Positions 17,900 to 27,670 of a stretch of 64,000 bases of DNA are shown one piece after another. The number at the start of each line of letters is the position of its first letter. Position 1 is the stretch's first letter. Position numbers and translations under genes: made by a program. The stretch is taken from contig OX638377.1 in the NCBI GenBank assembly GCA_951813615.1, positions 4,428,599 to 4,492,598 on the forward strand, given 5' to 3'. The notes beneath the pieces were generated by a model. The model did not search any database. It was not told where the DNA came from and was given only the letters and a program-made list of their open reading frames with translations. This DNA comes from an uncultured Latescibacterota bacterium (GTDB taxonomy: Bacteria > Latescibacterota > UBA2968 > UBA8231).

Positions 17900-18949
17900 A
17901 TGCCCGTACTTTCCATCGAACACTTGCGCCAAGTCGGTGCAGCCATCTTCGCTGCAGCCGGTGCGCCACCTGCAGCCGCCGAGGTCGTCGCCAAGCTGCT
18001 GGCCGACGCCAATGCCGTGGGGCACGACTCTCACGGCGTCATCCGCATTCCCCAATACATAAGTACCATCGAAAAGGGCGAGATCGTCCCCCACGCCGAG
18101 GTCGAGGTCGTGCGTCAGACGACCGCGGCAGCCGTGCTCGACGGACACTGGGGCTTTGGCCAAGTCGTGATGAACCAAGCGGTGGAGATGGGCTTGGAAC
18201 GCGCGGGCAACTGCGGAGTCGCAGCTATAACCGTCAAAAACGCCAACCACATCGGTCGCCTCGGCAGCTACGTGGAGCACATCGCCGAAGCGAACATGAT
18301 CGGCCTGCTCTGCGCCAACTCGCACGGCGCTGGTGCTGGCGTGGCCCCTTGGGGCGGCATCGCCGGGCGCTTGGGTACCAACCCGCTGGCGGGCGGCTGG
18401 CCCGATGGAGAAGGCGGCGCACTCGTTTTGGACATCACGACCAGCGTGGTGGCCGAGGGCAAGGTGCGGGTCAAGCGCAATCGCGGCGAGCCGGTCCCCG
18501 AGGGATGGATCATCGACGCGACTGGCCAGCCATCGACGGATCCCGCGGACTTTTACGACGAGCCGCGCGGCAACCTCTTGCCCTTTGGCGGCCTCATGGG
18601 TCACAAGGGCTACGGACTCGGGGTCGTGGTGGAGCTGTTGGGCGGGGCGCTGAGCGGGGCGGGTTGTGCGCGGGGCCGGAAGGCGCGGATCGGCAACGGC
18701 TGCTTCTTGCTGGTCATCGACATTGGGCGCTTTCAGCCGCTCGCCGAGTACGCGGCCCAAATGCGGGCGTTCGCAGACTATCTGCGGTCCTCGCCCAAGG
18801 CCGAGGGCGTCGATGCCATCCTGTTGCCCGGAGAGCTGGAAAAGCGCGAGCGACAGCGGCGCCAGGCTGGCGTAACGGTCGAGGAAGAAACTTGGCGGCA
18901 AATCCTAGATTGCGCTCACCGGGTCGGAGCCGTCCTGCCGGGCATTTAG
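17900..18949 (+). CDS. Malate/L-lactate dehydrogenase-type oxidoreductase (Ldh2/YlbC family)
   Basis: A 349-residue NAD(P)-dependent 2-hydroxyacid dehydrogenase of the Ldh2 family, which is unrelated to classical lactate dehydrogenase. The diagnostic GHDSHGVIRIPQY (about 44-56) carries the catalytic His region, followed by the cofactor and substrate segments AAITVKNANHIGRLGSYVEH and the late HKGYGLGVVVELLGG. The length is standard. Substrates in this family include malate, lactate, ureidoglycolate, 2,3-diketogulonate and sulfolactate; none can be chosen here. The gene begins 2 bp after the CBM9-like gene and precedes the acetolactate-synthase-like gene by 19 bp, so a shared pathway producing or using 2-oxo acids is plausible. 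Confidence 0.9.
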   Translation: MPVLSIEHLRQVGAAIFAAAGAPPAAAEVVAKLLADANAVGHDSHGVIRIPQYISTIEKGEIVPHAEVEVVRQTTAAAVLDGHWGFGQVVMNQAVEMGLERAGNCGVAAITVKNANHIGRLGSYVEHIAEANMIGLLCANSHGAGAGVAPWGGIAGRLGTNPLAGGWPDGEGGALVLDITTSVVAEGKVRVKRNRGEPVPEGWIIDATGQPSTDPADFYDEPRGNLLPFGGLMGHKGYGLGVVVELLGGALSGAGCARGRKARIGNGCFLLVIDIGRFQPLAEYAAQMRAFADYLRSSPKAEGVDAILLPGELEKRERQRRQAGVTVEEETWRQILDCAHRVGAVLPGI

Positions 18950-18968
18950 CACAAGGAGCACCATTTAA

Positions 18969-20603
<1,635 letters not shown>

Positions 20604-20615
20604 TCGAGCTCGACC

Positions 20616-21563
20616 TCAGCGGTACGCCGCCTGCATCGTCGCCCGAATGAAACCAATCGCGTAGGCTCGACCGGCCCAGGCTGCCGATGCATCCTGCAGA
20701 CCCGGCGTGTGGTCGAGCATGAATGGCCCGTCGTACCCCACTTCGGCGTAGACCCGCATCATGGCGTACATATCCGCGTCGCCCTCGTCGAGGAACACCT
20801 CCTCAAAGCGCGCTGGTCCGCCGTGGATATTGCGGAAGTGCACAGTGCCGATTTTGCCGAGGCCGGCCATGCGGCGGATGGCCGCCGGGATGTCCTCGCC
20901 CATCTCGGCCACGCACCCTTGACAGAACAACATCGCATTGGCCTGGCTCGGCACCAGTTCAAAGAGGCGCTCAAAGTCATCCAGCGACGACAGCACGCGC
21001 GCGGCCCCGCCCAGTGGATCGTGGCGCGGCGGGTCGTCGGGATGCATCATTAGACGCACCTCGCACTCCTCGGCCACCGGCGTGATGCACTCCATGAAGT
21101 GGCGCAAATTGGCGCGCAGGTCGCCCTCTGAAATCCGCTGGTCGGGATGCAACTGAGGATTGGCTTGGAACTCGGCAAAGTCGAACGTGCTGTACCGAGC
21201 ACCGCCGCGCCCCACGGCCGACTCCGTGCGGAAGTTGCCAATGCCGCGAAAATTATACGTCAGGCTCGGCACTCCCGCTGCGCCCAAACTGCGGATGAGG
21301 GCGCTCCACCTTTCGATGTGCTCGTCCCGGCCATCGCGGCCCAGCGTGATCGAGGGGTGCGGTCGCAGGCCAATGTTGAAAAACCGCATGCCGTGGGCCT
21401 CCACCGTGCGGCGCACATCGCGCCACAGCGGGGATTGGTCCTCGCCGGGAGCGGGCGGCGTTGGATGCATGATGGCAATGTCGTCGACGCCAATCGCCTT
21501 CAGCGTGCTCAAGGTATTGTCGGTAAGTGCGTCGAGAGAGATGTGGTCCTGAATCGTCGGCAT
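20616..21563 (-). CDS. Mannonate dehydratase (UxuA)-family enzyme
   Basis: A 315-residue TIM barrel with the UxuA signature in order: MMHPDDPPRHDP (metal-binding His/Asp), AMLFCQGCVAEMG (Cys-containing strand), GTVHFRNIHGG, then EEVFLDEGDADMYAMMRVYA and MLDHTPG at the end. UxuA converts D-mannonate to 2-keto-3-deoxygluconate in hexuronate breakdown. It is shorter than E. coli UxuA (394) but keeps the catalytic segments, so a related sugar-acid dehydratase is possible. It has an ideal AGGAGGTG ribosome-binding site immediately before the ATG. It is the second gene after the phytanoyl-CoA dioxygenase-like gene (15-bp gap). Confidence 0.85.
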   Translation of the reverse strand: MPTIQDHISLDALTDNTLSTLKAIGVDDIAIMHPTPPAPGEDQSPLWRDVRRTVEAHGMRFFNIGLRPHPSITLGRDGRDEHIERWSALIRSLGAAGVPSLTYNFRGIGNFRTESAVGRGGARYSTFDFAEFQANPQLHPDQRISEGDLRANLRHFMECITPVAEECEVRLMMHPDDPPRHDPLGGAARVLSSLDDFERLFELVPSQANAMLFCQGCVAEMGEDIPAAIRRMAGLGKIGTVHFRNIHGGPARFEEVFLDEGDADMYAMMRVYAEVGYDGPFMLDHTPGLQDASAAWAGRAYAIGFIRATMQAAYR

Positions 21564-21578
21564 ATCACCTCCTGGTGA

Positions 21579-22436
21579 TCAGAAAATCTCCTCCTCCAGC
21601 ATCCCGGCGATATCGAGATCGCCGGGATGGTAGGGCGGTCCCACCATGACGCGCTGGAGCGGAGTGAGTTCGTGCTCGTACGCGGCGAATTCCCCGCCGG
21701 AAAACCCGCCGGTGTGAATGGCCGGAGCGTACAGATAGCGCAACAAACGCCGCTCAAAGTCGGCCTTCCAAGGCAGGGTGCCGTGGGTCAGGGCTTCGGT
21801 GAAAATCACGGCATCTCCCGCCCGTAGGGCAATGTGCTTGACCACCTCTAAGTCCACTTCGAGTCGGCGCACCCCTAGGGGGCACAGGAAGTTGGCCTTG
21901 TGGCTGCCGGGGATGCAGGCGAAGCCGCCGTCCTCTGGCCCGGTATCGGTCAGGCTATAACTGACTGACATCAGGCCGTTGCGCATGCGCCCGTTTTCAA
22001 AACGGTAGTAAAAACACTCGCCCATGTGTTCGAGTTCCGGCGTACCGCCGCCGTGAAAAATAAAGCCCTCGCTGCCTTTGGTCATGGTCAGTCCCGCCGT
22101 TCCCCCAAGGCGGAAGCGCGGCCCAATAGTCGCCAGCATGGCGCGCATGGCAAAGGGCGCGGCAATGAGATCGCGGAAGGGCTTGCCCCACGGTTCTTCC
22201 CAGAACAGAAAGCCGCCAAAGTCTCCCCGGCCTTGGGTCCCCTTCAAGCCCGCTGCCGCCCGTCCGCCCTGCTCTTTGAGACTGCCGTCTAGGGCCTGCT
22301 CGCGAGTGCGGATATGGATTTTGTCCCGGTTGTGGTCAATGGCCTCGTTCAGGGCGCTTACCTGATCCGCTCTCAGAGCCCCCTTTACGACTAGGTAGCC
22401 ATTGAGGTCGAACAGGTATTTCTCATTTTCGTTCAT
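21579..22436 (-). CDS. Phytanoyl-CoA dioxygenase (PhyH)-family protein
   Basis: A 285-residue Fe(II)/2-oxoglutarate dioxygenase. It starts MNENEKYLFDLNGYLVVKGA, the conserved PhyH beginning, and has the iron facial-triad type region HMGECFYYRFENGRMRNGLM, then GFACIPGSHKANFLCP and the closing His of EALTHGTLPWK with the oxoglutarate-binding Arg (ERRLLRYLY). The first His/Asp pair is not in the usual HxD form here, which is odd and worth checking. I chose ATG 22436: GAGGAAAA lies upstream at the right distance, and upstream codons add no homologous residues. PhyH proteins hydroxylate lipids or small metabolites. Linked to the mannonate dehydratase-like gene. Confidence 0.8.
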   Translation of the reverse strand: MNENEKYLFDLNGYLVVKGALRADQVSALNEAIDHNRDKIHIRTREQALDGSLKEQGGRAAAGLKGTQGRGDFGGFLFWEEPWGKPFRDLIAAPFAMRAMLATIGPRFRLGGTAGLTMTKGSEGFIFHGGGTPELEHMGECFYYRFENGRMRNGLMSVSYSLTDTGPEDGGFACIPGSHKANFLCPLGVRRLEVDLEVVKHIALRAGDAVIFTEALTHGTLPWKADFERRLLRYLYAPAIHTGGFSGGEFAAYEHELTPLQRVMVGPPYHPGDLDIAGMLEEEIF

Positions 22437-22501
22437 AGGTAATTTTTCCTCGTTTGAGAGTGGCGCATGAGCGTGGGCGAGTCTAAAACAACGGGTAAAC
22501 G

Positions 22502-22813
22502 ATGGAACCACAACAGGGCATAGGCTCCGAATTCCCCGAAACATACGAAGGCGATCCCGACGGCCAGCCTGACGAAGACTGGGAGGTCTTCTACGGCCGG
22601 GTACAGATGCTGATGCTCGACGAGAACGGCGATGGGTATCGCGTCGATCAGTTTATGACCTTCAAGCTGGGACAGGACGAGGAAGGGACTTGGCGGATGG
22701 TGCGCTGGCTCGACGATCCTCTGACTGGTTCGTGTGGTTCAGGCAAGATACTGGTGGAAGAGGATACGTGGGGACGCATCAAAAACACAATTTTTCCTAT
22801 CGGCTCTTCCTAA
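22502..22813 (+). CDS. Small hypothetical protein, NTF2-like C-terminal half
   Basis: A 103-residue protein. The middle and end, FYGRVQMLMLDENGDGYRVD and QFMTFKLGQDEEGTWRMVRW, resemble the sheet strands that close NTF2/SnoaL-like domains. The usual N-terminal helices are missing or replaced by an acidic stretch (EFPETYEGDPDGQPDEDWEV). It may be a truncated relative or a short stand-alone gene. There is no recognised function and no clear ribosome-binding site. Confidence 0.45.
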   Translation: MEPQQGIGSEFPETYEGDPDGQPDEDWEVFYGRVQMLMLDENGDGYRVDQFMTFKLGQDEEGTWRMVRWLDDPLTGSCGSGKILVEEDTWGRIKNTIFPIGSS

Positions 22814-22873
22814 ACGAACCTGACGGCTTTGTGGTCACTCTGGAGAGCATGGGGTAGGCCATAGCTGAGGCGA

Positions 22874-23366
22874 TCAGGGAGAATCACGGGCGGTAAGCGC
22901 GTCCTCGAAGCGTGCGAGTACGCGCTCGTTGATGTGGAGTGGGTTCGACGCTTGGATCTGACGTGCGACAGCCATGGCACGCCGCCGCGTGAGGGCACCG
23001 GCAGCGACCAGATCTACCATTAGACCAAGGCCGAATCGCGTCGCCACGCCGTGGCGTTCACAGAGCCGTCGGAGCGCACCGTCGTTTGTGACGCATGTCC
23101 AACCCTCCTCGCGGGCGATCATTGAAGGACACGCAGGACTCGACCTCCGAAGCTCGTACCAACTGCTCTGTCTCGACTTCGACGACCTCAATCCCGAGTT
23201 GTGCGCATTGCGCCGGCGTTACGCCCTGCACCTCATCAAGCACGGGTGCTAAAACGACCACTCGCCCCATATGCTGCACCACGAGTTCAAGGATTTTGAT
23301 CTCCGACTCGCGATAGTCAATGAGCACATCTGCGTCGGTGAGCAGCACGGTCTGGGCCATCGCCAT
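22874..23366 (-). pseudogene. Frameshifted PIN-domain toxin gene
   Basis: Reading from 23366, the first frame gives VLLTDADVLIDYRESEIKIL, a PIN-domain start with its catalytic Asp in TDADVLID, down to ESCVSFNDR. The next part, REEGWTCVTNDGALRRLCER and following, is in another frame (ending at 22874). Joined, they make one about 160-residue PIN nuclease with its later acidic residues in TNDGALRR. The break near 23110 looks like a small deletion around the fourth catalytic segment. A sequencing error could also explain it. It begins one base after the stop of the XRE-ImmA gene, so the two formed a toxin-antitoxin-like pair. Confidence 0.65.
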
Positions 23367-24500
23367 CTACCCCACCCACTCACGTGCCTGCCTCCTCATC
23401 TCCTCCCGGGTCCGCCCCAGAATCTCGGCGGCACGCCCGAGTGATATATATTCCTGTTCGAGCGCCTGTCGCACGAGCCGCGAAAGGCGATCCTCGACAA
23501 AGTCGTGCCGGGAGAGGCCCTCTGGCTCACCGGAGCGGCTCCAATTCCAAGCGAACTCGCTTCTTTTAAGTGCTGCGGGTTCTTCGGCTCTGCGAAGCGT
23601 CTTGCCGAAATAACTGCGATGCTGGCGCTGGAATGCACGCCAGATATCCGAGCTTTCACGCTCCGACTCGACCAGCCGGTAGAGCACGGTTTTGTAGCTC
23701 ACTCGGAAGATGCGCTTAACCTTGAGGACGCGGACGAGGAGCGGGTGTCCTCGGGTCTCGTCCCACTCCGACGCAAACGTGGCTTCTGGCATCAAGAAGT
23801 GGCTTGCAAAGGCGTCGGCCTCGCGCTCTGTCTGCACAGGGAGTTCGGTGGCGTCTCGCCGATACTCAGCAGGGTGGAGTAACAAGTGGCCGAGTTCGTG
23901 TGCCGCAGTGAAGATCCAGCGTTCCACCGAGATCCGCTCCCAAGTATTGACCACCACGGCAGGGCCACCGTCCCCTTCGCCGACGCTCAGCCCGAAGAAG
24001 GAATCGCTCTTCTTATCGAAGAGCAGGAGCTTTACTCCGTTGCTTTCGAGCAACCCGCAGATGTCTCGCACCGGCTCTTCCGGCCCAAGCCCGATGGCTT
24101 TGCGAGCGGCCTGTGCGGCCTTCACCGGGTTCCCGTGCTGAGTGCGAACGGCCTTGAATCGGAAAGGGCACGACTGGCCGAGATCGGTTTCGACTTGGGT
24201 ATAGGCGTCGATCCAGTTTGCGACCTCAGCCAGGATCTGCGCTCGAGCGTGGACCCGTGCTTGGGCGCGGAATCGCACGGTCTCAAGGGGCCGAATAGGC
24301 GTCACGAGATCGCCGAGCGGAACGCCTAATGCTTTTCCTAGAGCGGTGAGGGTCCGGGCACGCGGGACGACGATACCGCGCTCTATCTTTCCGAGCGATA
24401 TTCGCGAAAGTCCCGCCTTGTGGGCGAGTTCTTCTTGGGTCAACTGCCGGTCCAGCCGCAGCCGGGCGATATTCGCGGCAATGTGCTCTTCACCAGCCAT
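23367..24500 (-). CDS. XRE-family regulator fused to ImmA/IrrE metallopeptidase
   Basis: A 377-residue protein. Residues about 8-62 are an HTH_XRE domain (NIARLRLDRQLTQEELAHKA, then LGKIERGIVVPRARTLTALG). A peptidase M78 (ImmA/IrrE) domain follows: the HExxH motif is ERWIFTAAHELGHLLLHPAE and the third ligand region is EREADAFASHFLMP. The C-terminal helix-turn-helix-like stretch EYISLGRAAEILGRTREEMR is typical of these proteins. They act as autorepressors or antitoxins that cleave regulators under stress. A strong GAGGAG site lies before the ATG. The PIN gene follows immediately on the same strand, which fits an antitoxin-plus-nuclease operon. Confidence 0.88.
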   Translation of the reverse strand: MAGEEHIAANIARLRLDRQLTQEELAHKAGLSRISLGKIERGIVVPRARTLTALGKALGVPLGDLVTPIRPLETVRFRAQARVHARAQILAEVANWIDAYTQVETDLGQSCPFRFKAVRTQHGNPVKAAQAARKAIGLGPEEPVRDICGLLESNGVKLLLFDKKSDSFFGLSVGEGDGGPAVVVNTWERISVERWIFTAAHELGHLLLHPAEYRRDATELPVQTEREADAFASHFLMPEATFASEWDETRGHPLLVRVLKVKRIFRVSYKTVLYRLVESERESSDIWRAFQRQHRSYFGKTLRRAEEPAALKRSEFAWNWSRSGEPEGLSRHDFVEDRLSRLVRQALEQEYISLGRAAEILGRTREEMRRQAREWVG

Positions 24501-24538
24501 TGTTTCTCCTCGTGGGATATTTGATCAATCTCTTAAAG

Positions 24539-24567
24539 AAGTTATCATCTTTTCTATTTTATGACAA
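24539..24567 (-). promoter_or_regulatory. Possible promoter of the XRE-ImmA operon
   Basis: On the minus strand TTGTCA (complement of 24562-24567) is followed after 17 bp by TAACTT (complement of 24539-24544), in an AT-rich stretch upstream of the XRE-ImmA start at 24500. The palindrome TTGATCAA at 24523-24530, between the promoter and the ATG, could be its operator. Confidence 0.35.
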
Positions 24568-24637
24568 ATGATACTTATTAGTGCTGTCTTTAGCTTCCTA
24601 TCTTGATCTCCACATCCTCTTTCCCTAGATTGTCATT

Positions 24638-24729
24638 GTACAATTGGACGCTCCCTTAACCGACAAATGGACGCTAATCTAACCGACAAATGGACGCTAA
24701 TCTAACCGACAAATGGACGCTAATCATTC
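24638..24729 (+). repeat. Tandem 23-bp repeat, about four copies
   Basis: Units of 23 bp sharing the core GACAAATGGACGCT (first unit: ACAATTGGACGCT) start at 24638, 24661, 24684 and 24707. The second and third are identical. The fourth runs into the ATPase gene and supplies its ATG at 24713. Two related copies in the same orientation lie at 30981-31021. Multiple short binding-site repeats of this kind occur at ends of some transposons (for example IS21-type), but no transposase is present and the identity is not established. Not a CRISPR: units abut without spacers. Confidence 0.75.
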
Positions 24730-25960
24730 CCTGTTTCCTCGCTCGCTGACACCCATCCTCCGAGAGGCTTTGGCCGACACGCCGGTGGTCTGTCTGCTCG
24801 GTCCGCGACAGAGCGGGAAAACTACGCTCGCACAGCAACTCGCGCCTGACCGTGCGTTCGTCAGCTTAGACGAGCACAACTACTACCAGACTGCCGGGGC
24901 CGACCCAGACGGTTTCGTCGCCAGTCTGCCGGAGGCGGTGACCTTGGACGAGGTGCAACGGGTGCCGGCGCTGCTCTCGGCCATCAAACGCGCCGTGGAT
25001 CAGGACCGCCAGCCCGGGCGTTTCCTACTGACCGGCTCGGCCAATCTATTGCTGGTGCCGACCGTTACCGAATCTCTGGCGGGACGGATGGAAGTGGCGC
25101 AGTTGCCCCCATTGACCGAAGCGGAAAAAGAGCGCCAGCCCGGGCGTTTCCTCAGCGACCTGCTTAACGGCGCGCTCAAACCGGGTATCCAACCCAAGAC
25201 GGAGCCTGCTGGGCCGTCGCTGCCAGAGCGACTGGTAGCGGGCGGCTATCCCGAGCCGCTGACCCGCACGCCCAGCCGCGCCCGGCAATGGCATCGGCAG
25301 TATCTACGCAGCATCATCGAGCGGGATGTGCAAGACGTGGCGCGGGTTAAGGATGCCCAGGAATTGGCGCGCCTGCTAGAACTGTTAGCCCTGCGCAACG
25401 CCGAACTATTGAATACCTGCAATCTGGCCAACAGCCTCGACCTGCATCGGGCGACAGTAGATCACTACATTGCCGTGCTCGAACGGCTCTTTCTGGTGCG
25501 ACGCCTGCCCGCATGGCACCGCAATCCAGCCAAACGGCTCGTCAAAACACCGAAGATCCATCTGCGCGACAGCGGGCTGGCCGCGACCCTCGCCGGCCTG
25601 ACTGCGGCCGATTGGCTCAACCATCGGGATCGCATGGGGCATCTGCTGGAGTCTTTCGTGGTGCAGCAACTCATGGCCCAAGCTACCTGGACAGAGCCGG
25701 ATTTGCGTTTCTGGCACTATCGCGACAAGGATCAGGTAGAGGTCGATGTAGTCCTTACGCGGGGCCAGAAGACTTGGGGTATTGAGGTCAAGGCCGCCAG
25801 TGCGCTCACCTCCAAAGACGGGCAAGGGCTTGTGCGGCTGGCCGATCGCTGCGGCGAGGATTTCGAGTCTGGGGTCCTGCTCTACACCGGCCGCGACCGG
25901 CTCCCGTTAGCCGACAAGCGCATACTCGCCGTGCCGCTGAGCGAATTGTGGGAGCGGTAG
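24713..25960 (+). CDS. AAA_14/DUF4143 ATPase
   Basis: A 415-residue protein. The N-terminal P-loop domain has the Walker A motif CLLGPRQSGKTTLAQQL (about 28-44), the Walker B-like VTLDEVQRVPALLSAI (about 78-92), and sensor GRFLLTGSANLLL. A middle helical winged region (about 185-260) and the C-terminal DUF4143 nuclease-like core (about 280-415: GLAATLAGLTAADW, FWHYRDKDQVEVDVVLT, WGIEVKAAS) complete the family layout. The E-V-D-V-V and EVKAAS segments look like a restriction-endonuclease-type fold. These proteins are common in mobile and defence regions; their role is not established. The start codon is in the last of four tandem repeats. No strong ribosome-binding site is seen. Confidence 0.85.
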   Translation: MDANHSLFPRSLTPILREALADTPVVCLLGPRQSGKTTLAQQLAPDRAFVSLDEHNYYQTAGADPDGFVASLPEAVTLDEVQRVPALLSAIKRAVDQDRQPGRFLLTGSANLLLVPTVTESLAGRMEVAQLPPLTEAEKERQPGRFLSDLLNGALKPGIQPKTEPAGPSLPERLVAGGYPEPLTRTPSRARQWHRQYLRSIIERDVQDVARVKDAQELARLLELLALRNAELLNTCNLANSLDLHRATVDHYIAVLERLFLVRRLPAWHRNPAKRLVKTPKIHLRDSGLAATLAGLTAADWLNHRDRMGHLLESFVVQQLMAQATWTEPDLRFWHYRDKDQVEVDVVLTRGQKTWGIEVKAASALTSKDGQGLVRLADRCGEDFESGVLLYTGRDRLPLADKRILAVPLSELWER

Positions 25961-26013
25961 GGCGTATCCAAAGAGGCTGTTGACCCGGATAAATCTCTAG
26001 GCGTAACTAAATA
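25811..26013 (+). repeat. 200-bp direct duplication, copy 1 (end of ATPase gene plus downstream region)
   Basis: The segment covers the last about 50 codons of the DUF4143 ATPase, its stop, and about 53 bp beyond (ending at GCGTAACTAAATA). It is repeated with roughly 90 % identity at 27413-27614. The non-coding part of both copies keeps TTGACC/TTGACT followed 18 bp later by TAACTA, a possible promoter that stands before DUF488 here and before the SMC-like ATPase at the second copy. Confidence 0.8.
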
Positions 26014-26043
26014 CTATCGACTAAGTCAGATAGCGAATTGACC

Positions 26044-27030
26044 ATGAGAACTCCGGTTCAAGCATTAAATAAAAAAGGGACACTCCGGCTGTACGTGCGC
26101 CAGCGGCAGCTTCTCGCACTGCTTGACGTACTTGGAGGCAATGCGGGCAGCCGAGACTTCCAGAAACTCCTATTCCTCTACTGCAAGGAGTTGTTCCCCG
26201 CTGACCAAACAAGTCCCTACGAGTTCGTGCCTTACCGATATGGAGCTTTCTCATTCACGTGCTATGCAGACCGCCGCCGCCTCGTCGACCACGGTCTGCT
26301 GATCGACGATCACCAGCATTGGGCACTCACTGAGAAGGGCAAGCACATCGCACGCGAAACCCAAGACGATTCGATGCGAGCGTTTGTGCAGCGCTACCAC
26401 AGACTGCGAGGTGACGCGCTCATCGCAGAAACCTACCGCAAGTATCCTTATTACACGATCCACAGTGACATTGCCGAGCAGGTGCTCGAAAACGATGAAG
26501 CCGCGCTCAGTCGGATCGAATCCGCCCGCCCAGAAGGAACCCCATCTCGGCTTCTGACTATCGGGTACGAGGGGAGAACTTTAGAGAGCTATCTCAATGC
26601 GTTACTCCAAGCAAGTGTGACCGTCCTTTGCGATGTTCGACGAAACGCCATCAGCCGCAAATACGGCTTTTCTAAGAACACACTTGCTAGGGCATGTGAT
26701 AGAGTCGGTATCCGCTACGAACACCTGCCCGAACTCGGAATTGAATCACGGCAACGCCGGGGCTTAGAATCCCAAGCCGATTTCGACGCTCTTTTCAGGA
26801 CATACGAGCGGAAAAGCCTTCCAAGACAGGGCGATGCTTTGGCAAAAATCTGCGCTTGGCTGCGATTGGGCGAGTCGGTCGCGCTTACCTGCTACGAGCG
26901 TGACGCCGACCAATGCCATCGCCACTGTGTCGCCGACGCACTCCGCCAGATACTTGACCAGAAAGATCTGTTTGATCAAGCCGCACCGCACCATACTGCA
27001 GAGCAGGGTTGTACCGTGAGACATTTATGA
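26044..27030 (+). CDS. DUF488-domain protein with N-terminal Panacea/SocA-like domain
   Basis: A 328-residue protein. The N-terminal about 150 residues (LLALLDVLGGNAGSRDFQKL and FVPYRYGAFSFTCYADRRRL) resemble the Panacea/SocA-like helical domain found in toxin neutralising proteins; this is tentative. The C-terminal half is clear DUF488: LLTIGYEGRTLESYLNALLQ, CDVRRNAISRKYGFSK, IRYEHLPELG and LTCYERDADQCHRH. The Cys and His at the end suggest metal or substrate binding. DUF488 function is unknown. Its stop overlaps the next gene's ATG (ATGA), so the two are coupled. The in-frame TTG at 26038 is an alternative start. Confidence 0.8.
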   Translation: MRTPVQALNKKGTLRLYVRQRQLLALLDVLGGNAGSRDFQKLLFLYCKELFPADQTSPYEFVPYRYGAFSFTCYADRRRLVDHGLLIDDHQHWALTEKGKHIARETQDDSMRAFVQRYHRLRGDALIAETYRKYPYYTIHSDIAEQVLENDEAALSRIESARPEGTPSRLLTIGYEGRTLESYLNALLQASVTVLCDVRRNAISRKYGFSKNTLARACDRVGIRYEHLPELGIESRQRRGLESQADFDALFRTYERKSLPRQGDALAKICAWLRLGESVALTCYERDADQCHRHCVADALRQILDQKDLFDQAAPHHTAEQGCTVRHL

Positions 27031-27584
27031 CAACCATGGAAAAGCAACGCATCCTTGTCACTGTAAAGACCTATCCGACTTTGTCTAGGACATACGGCGA
27101 GACCGTATGCACGGCCGGTATCAGAGAAGATGGAACCTGGGTGCGTATCTATCCTGTACCCTTCCGTCGTCTTGATCAAAGCGAGCAATATCGGAAATAT
27201 GACTGGATCGAATGCCGACTAGTGCCCAGGACAGCCGATCCTCGGCCTGAATCTTTTAGCCCGGCAGATCAAAACGAACTGACTCCAGTAGGACATATCG
27301 ACACTTCAGACAAGTGGCGTGAACGCCGTCGCCTATTGCTCCAGACCGCGCAGGTTTATGACCGGCTCGACAGACTTATTGAGGGTGCTAAAAGTAATAC
27401 ACTCTATTCTGATCCAAGACGGGCAAGGGCTTGTAAGGCTAGCCGCTCGCTGCGGCGAGGATTTCGAGTCTGGGATCCTGCTCTACACCGGCCGCGATCG
27501 GCTTCCGTTGGCCGACGAGCGCATACTGGCTGTGCCGCTGAGCGAATTGTGGGAACGGTAGGGCGTGTCCAAAGATGCTGTTGA
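27027..27584 (+). pseudogene. 3'-truncated OB-fold-like partner of DUF488
   Basis: Starting from the ATG overlapping the DUF488 stop, residues 1 to about 125 (MEKQRILVTVKTYPTLSRTY, CTAGIREDGTWVRIYPVPFR, DWIECRLVPRTADPRPESF) match what is commonly called a dual OB-domain protein encoded next to DUF488. At 27413 the sequence switches into the duplicated ATPase tail in a wrong frame, so the C-terminal half is lost and replaced by unrelated Arg-rich residues to 27584. The intact family is longer. The junction coincides with the start of repeat copy 2, so the duplication event broke the gene. Confidence 0.6.
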
Positions 27585-27614
27585 CTGGGAAAAGTCCCTA
27601 GGCGTAACTAAATA
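27413..27614 (+). repeat. 200-bp direct duplication, copy 2
   Basis: Second copy of 25811-26013. In its coding frame (27418-27561) it encodes the same end of the DUF4143 ATPase, from GQGLVRLAARCGEDFESG to PLSELWER and a TAG stop, but it has no start and is a fragment. It ends at GCGTAACTAAATA, 57 bp before the SMC-like ATPase gene. Confidence 0.8.
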
Positions 27615-27670
27615 AGGTCGGTGCGGTTCGGATCCGATTGGGTACCTGTGCTGAAGAGAGGTATGACTTC

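Noticed and set aside
24638..24729. Possible CRISPR array
   Set aside because: The 23-bp units abut without spacers and there are no cas genes.
27319..27561. 80-codon frame ending in the ATPase tail
   Set aside because: Only the part from 27418 is homologous and it is the duplicated fragment; upstream residues come from the broken OB-like gene in another frame.
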